Source: Prevotellaceae bacterium UBA1710 (GTDB lineage: Bacteria > Bacteroidota > Bacteroidia > Bacteroidales > Bacteroidaceae). From it: a stretch of DNA of 28,312 nt. Made by a program: the position numbers and the translations under genes. Where the stretch lies: assembly GCA_002317355.1 (NCBI GenBank), contig DCJC01000047.1, forward strand, positions 1,693 to 30,004, written 5' to 3'. The notes beneath the pieces are model-generated. The model did no database searches. It was not told where the DNA came from and saw only the letters and a list, made by a program, of their open reading frames with translations. Shown in pieces: positions 1-9,370 of this stretch (positions within the stretch are counted from its first letter, which is position 1; every line of letters begins with the position of its first letter).

Positions 1-2
1 TG

Positions 3-389
3 GAGGGATATAGAACATTCTCTTTCAGAGCTTGCGTGATAGGGTGGCTAAAGGCTAACATCCTCTACATCCTCAATGATTACAAGTGGGAAAAATGCAT
101 CGCTGACTACGTAAAATACTCAGTACGCAGAGATATGTGGTGTAAGATGTATTACTTCGGCAAGGACATTGAAGAAGGTCATGGAGAGACAGGCAATCAG
201 CGTGTAACCGTCCAGAGCGTGCTTGCCTTGTTGCCTTCTGAGTTCTCCGAAGCCGACTATATGAAGAAGGTGGAGGAGTTGGGAAGAAAGGGTAACAAGG
301 GAACCTTGAGAACCTGGGTCAGTCGCGGTAAGATATACTACGATGACACCTCAAAGATGTATGTGAAGGCTGGGAAAGATGCGGCTTAG
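3..389 (+). CDS. VirE/DUF3987-type primase-helicase, C-terminal part (5' end outside window)
   Basis: Only the last 128 codons are present. The frame is open to the left edge of the window, so the GTG at 36 is not a true start. The residues aligned with the C-terminus of the complete primase-helicase at 16844-19102 match in order: an amphipathic helix with KANILYIL (KAMLLYIA in the complete copy), then RRDMWCKMYYFGKDI (ERDMYCKSMFFGQEI), then a small winged-helix-like end with RTWVSRGKIYYD (AVWKSRGYVTED) and YVKAG (YVKTD). The two are clearly related but diverged, so this is not a recent duplication. Known for the family: an N-terminal VirE_N (BT4734-like) AEP-primase-like domain followed by a DUF3987 P-loop domain, common in accessory islands of Bacteroidales. 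The primase and P-loop parts would lie outside the window and cannot be checked. The gene ends 5 nt before a strong terminator. Confidence 0.8.
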   Translation, partial: EGYRTFSFRACVIGWLKANILYILNDYKWEKCIADYVKYSVRRDMWCKMYYFGKDIEEGHGETGNQRVTVQSVLALLPSEFSEADYMKKVEELGRKGNKGTLRTWVSRGKIYYDDTSKMYVKAGKDAA

Positions 390-394
390 AAATG

Positions 395-425
395 AAAAGT
401 GGAGCGTGGATCGCTCCACTTTTCT
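395..425 (+). terminator. Intrinsic terminator of the left primase-helicase gene
   Basis: A perfect 12-bp inverted repeat (AAAAGTGGAGCG and CGCTCCACTTTT) with a 5-nt loop lies at 395-423, directly after the stop codon at 387-389 and followed by CTTT. The A-rich left arm and T-rich right arm would let it work in both directions. Confidence 0.85.
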
Positions 426-434
426 TTATATTTT

Positions 435-498
435 GGAAAGGAATATATTTGGAAAAGAATATATTGGGAAAAGAATATATTGGGAAAGGAATATATTG
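435..498. repeat. Four 16-bp tandem repeats
   Basis: Four head-to-tail copies of GGAAARGAATATATTK occupy 435-450, 451-466, 467-482 and 483-498, with a decayed fifth copy beginning at 499. Copies differ at only two positions. The array lies between the terminator of the left gene and the 3' end of the convergent nuclease-helicase gene and has no coding role that I can see. Confidence 0.9.
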
Positions 499-706
499 GG
501 AAAGTAAATTAGGAGTAAATTATATCAGTAAATTATGGGGCGGTATTCACCGCCTTGGAAATTATTTTTTTCTACATTAATTTCCATATATTATCACGAT
601 TTATTCAAAAATTAATTTCTGTCTCCATTTTCTGTCAATTTACTTTCCATATCCTCAAGCGCAACAACGCAACAGCGCAACAGTAGGATATTGAGGTTCA
701 CTTATT
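499..706. other. AT-rich spacer between convergent genes
   Basis: No gene is visible here. It holds a small hairpin at 539-554 (GGCGGT and ACCGCC, 4-nt loop) followed after some bases by a T run, which could be a weak plus-strand terminator. It also holds three 8-bp direct repeats (GCGCAACA, ACGCAACA, GCGCAACA) at 659-682. A single ATTTCAAT octamer at 704-711 overlaps the stop codon of the next gene; the same octamer forms arrays around the accessory cassette at 14-19 kb. Confidence 0.6.
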
Positions 707-3700
707 TCAATTAGTCTCTGGAACATGGAAGGTTCCTGAGCAGTAGCTGGCTGAGGTGACAGCAAAGTAGGCGTGATGCTGCTTGACGTAATCCATGAGG
801 CGGGTGAAGGTGATGTTCTGACTGAGTATGTTGGGATTGCCTATCATGAGGAGGTTGAGACGGGCACGGGTCATTGCTACATTCAGCTTGCGGTCGATAA
901 TCATGTCATCCTCCTCAAAGACGTTATCGGTAAGGAAGTTAAGCTGATATGGCTGATGAACCGTGAAACCATAGATTATATAATCACGCTGGCTCCCCTG
1001 GTATCGCTCAACGGTGTCAATAGTAATATCATGCAAGACATCCACACCATATTTATCCATGGCATTTCTTACCGTGGTAATCTGATTACGGTATGGCACG
1101 ATGACACCTACAGTCTTGTCCTTATCAAATGACTCCTTGTTAAGAAGGTAAATCTGATAGACCGTAGCAGCTATCATCTCAGCCTCAACCATATTTGTCT
1201 TTACGGAAGGGGATAGATATGGTTCTTCTGCCGTGACAAAAGCCACACGATGCAAAGATAGCATCTTGATGATACTATTGTCCGACTGTACAACTGTATT
1301 AGGCAACTGCTGATGCTCAAGAGGCACAATGTCCAGTTTGCTGGCATAGAAAGCATGATTCGGGAACTCGGCAATACTCCTATGCATACGACCTTGCTTG
1401 GTGAGCATATAGACATAGCGCTCGTCATATCCGTTGTCCGTCTTGAAACTTGCTAATAGTCTCTCGAAAAGAGACAGGCGGCAGTCAGTTAGTCCGATTG
1501 CATTCAACTCAGGCTCTGTTACTACAGATTCCTCTGGCAATTGCTGAACAACAGCAGGTAACTGCTTATGGTCGCCGATAAGCACAAATCGGTCAATAGC
1601 CTCCTTATCATCAGAATGAGCAGTAAGCAAGCCTATAAGGTGTGGCTCAAGTATCTGTGACGACTCATCGACGATGGCAAGCGTGAAGTGCTTCAACTTC
1701 AGCAAACTCATATTCGCATTGATTGCAGCCGTAGTTCCACAGAATACTCTTGTGCCCTTAATTAGTTTATAGACGCCATTTCCACCTTCTACTTTCTCGG
1801 AACGTGAAGAGAGCAGATACTCACGATATTCTTCTGAGCATGAGAGGTCAGAACCGATACGGATAAAGTCAAAGTCGAAATCTTCATGCTTAATCTCAAC
1901 CAACTTACTGCAAATCTCATCCACAGCCCTATTGGTGTAAGACAGCAGAAGAACGGTACCATCAGGCTCAGAGAGTTCTTCCTTTAGGAGGTTTACAAGT
2001 CCGAAAGACGTCTTTCCTGTACCTGGAGGCCCGATAATGATAAACATATCCCTTGCCTGCTTAGCGTGAGTAACCAAGGTGTTGAAAGAGCCATAATCAC
2101 CATTGATAGATATTGATGAGTCAACATCAGGCTTTCTCTGGGAAAGGATAAGGTCACGCCTATGCTTAGTGCCAGAGAGGAAACCATGCAAAGCACTATA
2201 CAACGAGCCAGTCATAGACTCAAGCATATCGTGCTCTATAGCCCAGAAAGTGCCCTCAGGCTTGTCAAACACCTTACTATCCGTCTGACTATTGCGAAGC
2301 CTCAGCTCGATATTATCAGCCTTTATATTCACGATACTTGCCCTTGTAACCATGTCAGCACAAGCATTTGGGGCATTCTCACTACTATATGGATAAAGGA
2401 TGACGATGTCACCAATACGGAAATTGGTGGAGTCGGAAGATTGTGGTTCGGTGAAATCCAGTATGATGGAAGAAACAGCATCGCCATCACGCCCGAAATC
2501 CTTGATTGTGAGCTTGTCGTAGATGTTACCTGCCGATTTCTTATCCTCAAGTGTATCGTGCCAGACAGATGCAAAACCAGAGTTCTCCTTCATCTTATTA
2601 CCCATCTTCGTGAGCAGAAGCTCATTCTGCACGAAACGAAGGAAACGAAGATAGTATGACAGTTCCAAAGAAGAAGCCTGCTGGATAGGAGAGAGAAGGT
2701 CTGACAGTTGTGGGTAGATGAAATCATCCCATAATTTTCCATTCATTTTCTTCTGGTTGAGCATGGCAGGAGAAAGGCTCTTCAATAGGTCGAAGCCTTC
2801 CTTTGCATACATTATTTCGCTCCATGCTAAGAGATTACGCATCTTAATGGCACGAAGAAGCAAGTCAGGACTTGGAGGCATCATCAGCAAGCCCTTGCTA
2901 TACTTTGAATACAGCAGCATGGTATGCCTTAACTGAGTGGAATACCTCTGGAACTCGTATTGGAACAAGGCACGATAGAGCAGAAGCTGAACCTCATGCT
3001 GTTCCTTGGCGATAGGGGTGCAAGGGTCGGGATTATTGCGAACGAACTCACCTTTGCCCGATTTCTGCTCTATGATAGTAACATCCCCGTCCTTCTGATA
3101 CAGGAAGTCGAAACGCCCTTGAATACCAAGTACCTCACTAAAGAATGATGGCTCAAGAATAACCTCGCGCTTGTCATAGTTGCCTATCGCCTTTGGCAAG
3201 TCCTCACCGATGAGTTTCTCGATGTTGGCTTTCTGAATCTCAGCATCCTGCTTGAACTGAAGGAAATTGGCAGAGTTGACCATCTCTGGGCATGAAATCA
3301 TACTCAGGGCATTGGCATTGATATATTGCTTTATAGAATCCTCAAATGCCACTTCCCTTGAATGCACCGTGTCATCAAGAAACCTTCCTGCAAGATTACC
3401 AAGATGGATAGGCATGGTGTTAGCCTGAGGCTTAATCTTATTTACCAGATTGACAAATGGCGACTCTGCATAGCTCTCAAAGCAACTGGCAATTGTGGTG
3501 ACATTAATGAGATAGTCAGGCTCAAGGATGATGAGTTCAGGCATGAAGATATTACCCGACTCATCCCTACGAACACGCACAAGGTTGAGCTGAGCACCTA
3601 CCCAAAGCACATCGTTAAGATAATCCCATGATGAAGAACCATCGTGAGTAAGTATCTTATTGTCGTTGCTATAGCATATCTGAATAGTGGTGTTATCCTC

Positions 3701-4258
3701 TTCCTCTGTTGCCCAGATGTAATCGTCATCCCATTTCTCCACCACAACACGAAGAACGTTCTCCTCAAACTTTCCCCATGAGTCTTTCTTCCTGTCAAAC
3801 TGAGGGAAATGCTTCTTTAAGGATGAAGGGATATCTTTCTTACCACAGAGATAATAGACGAGTAGGGTAGTAGCCTTGAGATTATGAGGGAATGATTCAG
3901 TTAAAGTGTCATCAGAGAGTTTCTGTCTGTTACTCTTCTCTGGAAATAGTTCCTTTCTTGCGAGTTGCAGAAGTGCAGACACAGTATAAGGTACATCATG
4001 CTCCTTGATGCAATAGTCGAGCTTTGCAAACAGCCCCACAAATGCTATCTGGCAATCCATTATGCTCTGCTCTATGGCACGAGCAAACACACTCCTTATA
4101 ATATCATGCTTCTGACGAATACCAAGAGTGCTGTTGCATGCATTCTCCAACTGCTCATAGAACGTATCAGCAGTATCGACAATAATAGATTTACCGACAC
4201 TATTAGTGATAGCATCGGTGATATCAATCTTTCTCTTTGTATAAGCTTTTAGTTTCAT
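707..4258 (-). CDS. Dna2-like fused PD-(D/E)XK nuclease and SF1B helicase
   Basis: A 1183-aa protein joining a RecB/Cas4-type nuclease to a superfamily 1B helicase, the layout of Dna2. The nuclease motifs are visible: GIQGRFDF (D384), EQKSG (E397, K399) and HEVQLLLY (H421, Q424). The helicase starts with a beta-barrel-like segment at about 610-660, then Walker A GPPGTGKT (743-750), motif Ia TNRAVDE, Walker B DESS (864-867), motif III GDHKQLP (895-901), motif V TVERYQGSQRD (about 1082-1092) and motif VI NVAMTRAR (about 1126-1133). The Cys set that binds the Fe-S cluster in classical Dna2/Cas4 is not visible: after C413 the next Cys is near 633. The N-terminal 350 residues are not recognised. 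Family knowledge suggests 5'-flap or DNA-end processing in repair or replication. The ATG lies 15 bp after the tamB stop, so co-transcription is likely. A role in phage defence is possible but nothing here shows it. Confidence 0.85.
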   Translation of the reverse strand: MKLKAYTKRKIDITDAITNSVGKSIIVDTADTFYEQLENACNSTLGIRQKHDIIRSVFARAIEQSIMDCQIAFVGLFAKLDYCIKEHDVPYTVSALLQLARKELFPEKSNRQKLSDDTLTESFPHNLKATTLLVYYLCGKKDIPSSLKKHFPQFDRKKDSWGKFEENVLRVVVEKWDDDYIWATEEEDNTTIQICYSNDNKILTHDGSSSWDYLNDVLWVGAQLNLVRVRRDESGNIFMPELIILEPDYLINVTTIASCFESYAESPFVNLVNKIKPQANTMPIHLGNLAGRFLDDTVHSREVAFEDSIKQYINANALSMISCPEMVNSANFLQFKQDAEIQKANIEKLIGEDLPKAIGNYDKREVILEPSFFSEVLGIQGRFDFLYQKDGDVTIIEQKSGKGEFVRNNPDPCTPIAKEQHEVQLLLYRALFQYEFQRYSTQLRHTMLLYSKYSKGLLMMPPSPDLLLRAIKMRNLLAWSEIMYAKEGFDLLKSLSPAMLNQKKMNGKLWDDFIYPQLSDLLSPIQQASSLELSYYLRFLRFVQNELLLTKMGNKMKENSGFASVWHDTLEDKKSAGNIYDKLTIKDFGRDGDAVSSIILDFTEPQSSDSTNFRIGDIVILYPYSSENAPNACADMVTRASIVNIKADNIELRLRNSQTDSKVFDKPEGTFWAIEHDMLESMTGSLYSALHGFLSGTKHRRDLILSQRKPDVDSSISINGDYGSFNTLVTHAKQARDMFIIIGPPGTGKTSFGLVNLLKEELSEPDGTVLLLSYTNRAVDEICSKLVEIKHEDFDFDFIRIGSDLSCSEEYREYLLSSRSEKVEGGNGVYKLIKGTRVFCGTTAAINANMSLLKLKHFTLAIVDESSQILEPHLIGLLTAHSDDKEAIDRFVLIGDHKQLPAVVQQLPEESVVTEPELNAIGLTDCRLSLFERLLASFKTDNGYDERYVYMLTKQGRMHRSIAEFPNHAFYASKLDIVPLEHQQLPNTVVQSDNSIIKMLSLHRVAFVTAEEPYLSPSVKTNMVEAEMIAATVYQIYLLNKESFDKDKTVGVIVPYRNQITTVRNAMDKYGVDVLHDITIDTVERYQGSQRDYIIYGFTVHQPYQLNFLTDNVFEEDDMIIDRKLNVAMTRARLNLLMIGNPNILSQNITFTRLMDYVKQHHAYFAVTSASYCSGTFHVPETN

Positions 4259-4273
4259 AGTTCAAAATCGGAA

Positions 4274-7200
4274 CTATTTCTTTTGTGGCTCTTGCTTCTT
4301 CTTTCTCCTGAAGAAATTACTGAAGGAATTAAAATCGTATTTCCAGATAAGACCAAGACCTTGAGTGATGCGTGAAGCACCCTCGAAGTAACGGTCGTTT
4401 GTCTGGTTGTATCCACGTACGGCAAAGTTTCCGCTTGGTGTAAGGAGATACTGCAAATCGAAGTCACCAATAAAGCCTTGCGTTGCGTTAGTTGCATTAT
4501 CACGATAGCCGAACTGTCCGTTGAAGAGAAGACGGTTGTTGAGCATAGAACCATTCAGCAAGCCTTCATACTCCGCATTGTAGAAGCCTTCATCACCAGG
4601 AGAGATATTAGCACCGAAGTTCCAGTTGTTGTTCTTCACCATCTTACCGAGAACATTATTCAACTGCTGACTGAGCGTACCACTCACGATACTCTGCATG
4701 GCAAGCGATGTCTGATTCACACGGTTTTGCTGTGCACTCGCGTTGTTGTTTCCCTGAGCGTAGAAACGACCGATAGAAAGCAGATAGAGCACCTGCTGAT
4801 TGAGTTCCTCCTCACTATTGATGAGTGAGAAAATCATCTGGCGTGCCTCTCCATTATTGGTATGAGGGTCAAGGTTGAAGTTAACTACTGGAGCCTCTGG
4901 ACTACCTGTGATATCCATCAGACAGTCCACCTTGATATTATTGCTTGAGAATGACTTGCCAATATTGAGGTCTGAGAGCGATACACTATTGAGCGTGTAT
5001 TTTGCCTGCATATTGAGAGTAGCCTTATATGGGTCACCACCAAAGGCGATACTACCTCCCTTAAGGAAATTGAAGTTACGGGTGATGACATTCTGGATTG
5101 TCATCTTATAGATACCGTCATTGATAAGATAGTTGCCGAAGAGGTCAAAGCCACCCTTGTTATACCAGTTGGCACGAAGCACACCTGAACCATGGAGGTC
5201 GATATAGTCACCTGTGTTATTATCCATAAGGAGACGCAGGGTTGCAGAAGGAGCCACGTTGACAAGGAAGTTCATACGCATATTGGTACGCACGTCATTA
5301 TCATCATCATCTTCCTTAGTAACCTTTTCTTTGACCTTACCACCATTCTTCTGCTTCTCAGCACTTGAGCCCCAGTTGATGAACTCTGAACGGGTGATGG
5401 CATCAGGACTTGAAGCATTATAGACCATACTACTGCCTGGTTCCACCTTTCCGTCCACATTGAAGGTTATCTCACTACTACGACCTATGATGTCGCATTT
5501 TCCAGTCATGAAGGCTGTTCCATAGAAGTTCATGTCTCCGAAGTCATGGAAGTCATAGCAGAGGAACTTGTTGGCATCTATGGTGAAGTCGTAGGTCATT
5601 CTGCTCAGGCACTTATGATGCAAGCCACCAGAGAAATATGCCTTATTACCGTATTTGTCAAATATCGGCTGTTTCTCCACATAGATATCATTAGGAACAA
5701 AGTGAACGGTATCTCCGTGGAATGAATAGCGGCAGTTGAGTGATGACACGGTCACCGCACCATCAATAACCATATCTCCCTCAAGATTAATGCCTGAGAA
5801 TGGACCGAAGAGACGAACACGACCGACACCCGTTGCATCTATATCCTCCATGAACGAACTGCAGAATGAGTGCATGAAATCAAGATGCTCGTCAAATGCG
5901 TGAATGTCAAGGTCGAGACCTTCACGCTGAGGTGATACATATCCGTTGATTTTAAGAAGTGTCTTGGACTGCTCATCTGCATAAGCATCGATGTCTATCT
6001 GCTCCAAGTCATTATTGAGAAGGGCATCCACATGCAGATTACCCATTTTTCCGTTCTGGAAGGTAAAGCCAGCCACATCAAGATGTCCTGAGGCCTCTGG
6101 TCTTGCAAGGATGTTATTTCCTTCGAAATGTCCGCTTGCAAAGCCACCAAACTCAACAGAATGGAAGTTGACAAGGTTGAGAATATAGCTTACATTGACA
6201 TTCTTGAGGTCTGCCATGAGATAATCAGAAGATGACTTTGAAGCCACACCATTTATATAGATATGCTGATAGTCATTCTCGAATGTGAAATGGTCTATGG
6301 TAAGTCTGTTTTCTGAATAGATGATGTCACGAGTGTGGAGTCGCCAGATACTGTCACCAATCTGTATGTCCGACCTATCAATACCCACATGAGCGATAGG
6401 CGAACCGAATGCAGAACTTGTGAAGTTGGATTGCAGACGAACCCTGCCACGGAAGATGTTCTCTCGGTTATTATCCCATGCAACGGTGGCATTCAGCTTG
6501 TCATCATGCGCCTTAGCCTCAACAGCAAGAGTGAATGGTGCATTCTTGTTATCCACCATCTGCATTGAGACACTTGAGCAAAGACCATCCTCTGGAGTCC
6601 AGAGAAGCAACTGAACGTTCTCCATTTCCTGATTGAAGGCATTTACCGAAGGAATATCCAGGAACATATTAGCCTGCTTGGTATAGCCGTTTATGTAGCC
6701 CTGAAGCGTTGCTGGTCTGTGGAGGTCTATATCCACTCCGAGAAGCTTGCGGAGCCACTCCGTTGAGAGCAACTGACCGTCCACGACAACATTGCCAGCA
6801 CCTGAGATGTTATCCTCAAGTCCAGGAAGAGAAGGGAGTTCCGACTTTACAAGACCGATAACCGTGTTCTTCAACTGTGAAGGTGTGAATTCACCTTTGA
6901 GATGCAACTTGATATCGTCACCCTCTACAACCATCGTTCTCTCTGCACCATTGCGTAAAGAACTGAACCTAAGTCTGTTGACGACATAATCCTCAGGTAT
7001 GCCTTCAGGCTTCACATTGCCACCAGTCATCTTGAGGTCTTTAATATCAAGCGTACCTACAATATCATCTATATTACTGCCATGAAGATTGGCAACACAT
7101 TGTCCTGAGAATGTTCCGTTGTTCCATTTATCCGTAAGTCCAAGAACCTTCGGACTGATATTACCCAAGTCTATCGTAGCCTCAATATCCTTAACTGCAC

Positions 7201-8695
7201 TTCCGAGCATTGCCTTGGCATCTGCCTTCAGGGCAAGATTTGGGTCATCAATAGCGAACGAACCTTCCACACTACCATTATTATAGTTGGCTGTGATATC
7301 GATGTTCTGATAAGGATAATTACGGAACTGTAACTGAGGCACCTTACCATCGAATATCACCTTGCTCAGTTTGCCATCGTTGAAGAATATATCAGTAGAT
7401 GCATCAAGGGCAAGAATGCCCAACTCCGAGTTCCCGATAATCTGTCCTATAGCCAAATCGTTTGTCTTGACGTGGGTGTCAAGTTCCTTGCCGTCAAACT
7501 CTCCTGTAACGGTAAGAGTACCGCATCTGCCAGTAGTGATGTTCTGGTCGAAAGATACCGAAGACTCTGTTCCGTAGGCTGTTCCATTGAATGCCACATC
7601 GCCAAGCGCCATCAACTGTGAAGGCATCTTGGTAATGCTGTTCAAGGTCTCGAAAAGTTCAGTGGATACATACAGCGATAGTGGTTCCACACGCCATTTG
7701 AGGTTTGAGAGGAATGATTCCACAACACCCTCGGCATCAAGTTCCAATGAACTGTCAGAGGCTTTCAGTGATGTCTTGAAGTTGGCATTGTCCTTCTCTC
7801 CGTCAACAGAGACATTGGCTGTGATATTCGGTAAGTTCCTTGTCTCGAAAGGCAGTACACAAGCGATGTCCTTGAAGTCAAACTGCGGAATATCAAGACT
7901 CGTATTAAACTTCAATGCCTCTGCTACAAGCTTGCCATTCTTAAAGTCATAATTGGCATTCAGCTTCGGAACAATGATGTCAGAGTGGGGTAGGGCAATA
8001 TGAAGGTTTGATATACTTGCCTTGTTAGCATCCGCCTTGGCATGAAGCTGTATATCCTTTATCTCCAGTCCTGACTGCTCATGAAGTGCGAGATGCTTCA
8101 CGTTGACATCAATGGAATTGTCAGTAAGTTCGTAAAGCATTATGTGAGTAGATAACTTGCTCACGGACAGATGATTCACATCAAACTTCTCACCCTTTCG
8201 TGGAAGGTATCTAAGGTTGTATTTCACAGCACCGTTACGAATGACGAGCGATGAAATCTGCAGGTTTATAGGTCCGGTGGATGTAGTGTCCTTTGAAGCA
8301 AGGGAATCAACGATGAACTGGAAGTTGAGTGCATCGTCTGGTTTGTTCTTGTAGATATTAGCATCAAGACCAAACAACTGGGCTGATGTAAGGTTTATCT
8401 TACCGCTAAGGAGGTCGATGAGGTCAATCTTCACAGAAACACGTGAAGACTTCAGAAGACGCTCCTTGTTCTGGTCGTAAACCTCAAATCCATCAACTAC
8501 CACTCGGTTAAGGAAACCGAGGTCAACCCTCTCTATCTCTACACGTGAACCTATCGTCTCTCCAATCTTTTCCTTTAGCGTATCAGCAATAAATGTCTGT
8601 ACTGAAGGCAGATGTAAGACTGCCATCAGCACAGCATACAGACCTACTATTGTCCATATGGTTCTGGATAATATGTGGAGTAGTGTCTTGTTCAA
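4274..8695 (-). CDS. tamB: TamB-family inner-membrane-anchored envelope transport protein
   Basis: A 1473-aa protein with one N-terminal membrane anchor (about residues 9-30), an AsmA-like start (ETIGSRVEIERVDLGFLNRV), more than a thousand residues of repeated beta-strand sequence, and a C-terminal TamB/DUF490 domain ending in short aromatic beta strands. Length fits the Bacteroidota members of the family. Such proteins form a long hydrophobic groove across the periplasm and are linked to outer-membrane protein assembly and phospholipid transport. The start codon is TTG at 8693-8695, overlapping the yggS stop (TTGA). The next in-frame Met (residue 24) would cut into the membrane anchor, so TTG is the better choice. 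Asp-rich (EDDDDNDV) and Lys-rich tails are present. It sits in a unit with yggS and the nuclease-helicase. I see no partner TamA/BamA-like gene in the window. Confidence 0.88.
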   Translation of the reverse strand: MNKTLLHILSRTIWTIVGLYAVLMAVLHLPSVQTFIADTLKEKIGETIGSRVEIERVDLGFLNRVVVDGFEVYDQNKERLLKSSRVSVKIDLIDLLSGKINLTSAQLFGLDANIYKNKPDDALNFQFIVDSLASKDTTSTGPINLQISSLVIRNGAVKYNLRYLPRKGEKFDVNHLSVSKLSTHIMLYELTDNSIDVNVKHLALHEQSGLEIKDIQLHAKADANKASISNLHIALPHSDIIVPKLNANYDFKNGKLVAEALKFNTSLDIPQFDFKDIACVLPFETRNLPNITANVSVDGEKDNANFKTSLKASDSSLELDAEGVVESFLSNLKWRVEPLSLYVSTELFETLNSITKMPSQLMALGDVAFNGTAYGTESSVSFDQNITTGRCGTLTVTGEFDGKELDTHVKTNDLAIGQIIGNSELGILALDASTDIFFNDGKLSKVIFDGKVPQLQFRNYPYQNIDITANYNNGSVEGSFAIDDPNLALKADAKAMLGSAVKDIEATIDLGNISPKVLGLTDKWNNGTFSGQCVANLHGSNIDDIVGTLDIKDLKMTGGNVKPEGIPEDYVVNRLRFSSLRNGAERTMVVEGDDIKLHLKGEFTPSQLKNTVIGLVKSELPSLPGLEDNISGAGNVVVDGQLLSTEWLRKLLGVDIDLHRPATLQGYINGYTKQANMFLDIPSVNAFNQEMENVQLLLWTPEDGLCSSVSMQMVDNKNAPFTLAVEAKAHDDKLNATVAWDNNRENIFRGRVRLQSNFTSSAFGSPIAHVGIDRSDIQIGDSIWRLHTRDIIYSENRLTIDHFTFENDYQHIYINGVASKSSSDYLMADLKNVNVSYILNLVNFHSVEFGGFASGHFEGNNILARPEASGHLDVAGFTFQNGKMGNLHVDALLNNDLEQIDIDAYADEQSKTLLKINGYVSPQREGLDLDIHAFDEHLDFMHSFCSSFMEDIDATGVGRVRLFGPFSGINLEGDMVIDGAVTVSSLNCRYSFHGDTVHFVPNDIYVEKQPIFDKYGNKAYFSGGLHHKCLSRMTYDFTIDANKFLCYDFHDFGDMNFYGTAFMTGKCDIIGRSSEITFNVDGKVEPGSSMVYNASSPDAITRSEFINWGSSAEKQKNGGKVKEKVTKEDDDDNDVRTNMRMNFLVNVAPSATLRLLMDNNTGDYIDLHGSGVLRANWYNKGGFDLFGNYLINDGIYKMTIQNVITRNFNFLKGGSIAFGGDPYKATLNMQAKYTLNSVSLSDLNIGKSFSSNNIKVDCLMDITGSPEAPVVNFNLDPHTNNGEARQMIFSLINSEEELNQQVLYLLSIGRFYAQGNNNASAQQNRVNQTSLAMQSIVSGTLSQQLNNVLGKMVKNNNWNFGANISPGDEGFYNAEYEGLLNGSMLNNRLLFNGQFGYRDNATNATQGFIGDFDLQYLLTPSGNFAVRGYNQTNDRYFEGASRITQGLGLIWKYDFNSFSNFFRRKKKQEPQKK

Positions 8696-9363
8696 TAAAC
8701 TCTTGGTCCAAATATCGTGGTACCAATTCTAACCATTGTGCTACGGCATTCCTGCGCTATCATATAGTCACCGCTCATACCGTATGAACGCTCAGAGAAG
8801 AAGTCATCGTCAGCAAAGTATTTTGCCTTTACCTCGTCAAAGAAATCTGCGGCAATGTTGAACTCCTGGCGGATTTGCTCGTCATCATCCACATTGCTTG
8901 CCATCATCATGATGCCACGAATACGGATGTGTGACATTTCCTTCCACTCACCGTCGGCAAGCAGTTCGCGCCATTCGTCAAGTGTCATGCCACTCTTTGT
9001 CTCCTCATCAGCAATATGTAGCTCAAGAAGAACATCTATCACACGGTCAACCTTTGCTGCCTGCTTCTCAATCTCACGGAGCAAGCGGATAGAGTCAACA
9101 GTCTCAATCATAGATACGTAAGGCACGATGTACTTCACCTTGTTGGTCTGTAGATGACCGATGAAATGCCACACGATATCCTGAGGCAATTCCTGATGCT
9201 TCTGCTTGAGTTCCTGCTCACGACTCTCACCGAACACACGATGCCCGAGAGCGTAAGCCTCTTCTATATATTCCTTAGGGTGAAACTTACTTACTGCCAC
9301 AAGTTCGATGCCTTCACGCAGAGTATGCTTCACCTCAAGGAGTTTCTCTTTTACTGGATACAT
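8692..9363 (-). CDS. yggS: YggS/PLPBP family pyridoxal-phosphate homeostasis protein
   Basis: A 223-aa fold-III PLP-binding protein of usual length. Family marks are AVSKFHP near the N-terminus, with the PLP-binding lysine K26, FGESREQE, WHFIGHLQTNK, and the C-terminal phosphate-binding stretch GMSGDYMIA followed by STMVRIGTTIFGPR. These proteins have no known catalytic activity and keep free PLP and related amino acid pools in balance. The ATG at 9361-9363 follows closely on an inverted-repeat spacer, and the stop overlaps the tamB start by 4 nt, so translational coupling to tamB is likely. In other Bacteroidales, yggS is often next to the DUF4494-like gene found upstream here (from memory). 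Confidence 0.93.
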   Translation of the reverse strand: MYPVKEKLLEVKHTLREGIELVAVSKFHPKEYIEEAYALGHRVFGESREQELKQKHQELPQDIVWHFIGHLQTNKVKYIVPYVSMIETVDSIRLLREIEKQAAKVDRVIDVLLELHIADEETKSGMTLDEWRELLADGEWKEMSHIRIRGIMMMASNVDDDEQIRQEFNIAADFFDEVKAKYFADDDFFSERSYGMSGDYMIAQECRSTMVRIGTTIFGPRVY

Positions 9364-9370
9364 GTTTGAT

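Noticed and set aside
36..389. A complete 117-aa gene starting with GTG
   Set aside because: The frame is open to the left edge and aligns with the C-terminus of a much larger protein, so this is a partial gene.
392..580. Open frame of 62 codons on the plus strand
   Set aside because: It reads through a terminator hairpin and a 16-bp tandem repeat; the protein is repeat-derived and resembles no known family.
773..1132. Plus-strand frame inside the nuclease-helicase gene
   Set aside because: It is antisense to conserved helicase motifs; the real gene is on the minus strand. Other such antisense frames across tamB, yggS, aroC and the ABC-F gene were rejected for the same reason.
707..4258. 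Cas4 or a CRISPR adaptation gene
   Set aside because: The Cas4-like nuclease is fused to an SF1B helicase in the Dna2 arrangement and no cas1, cas2 or repeat array is nearby.
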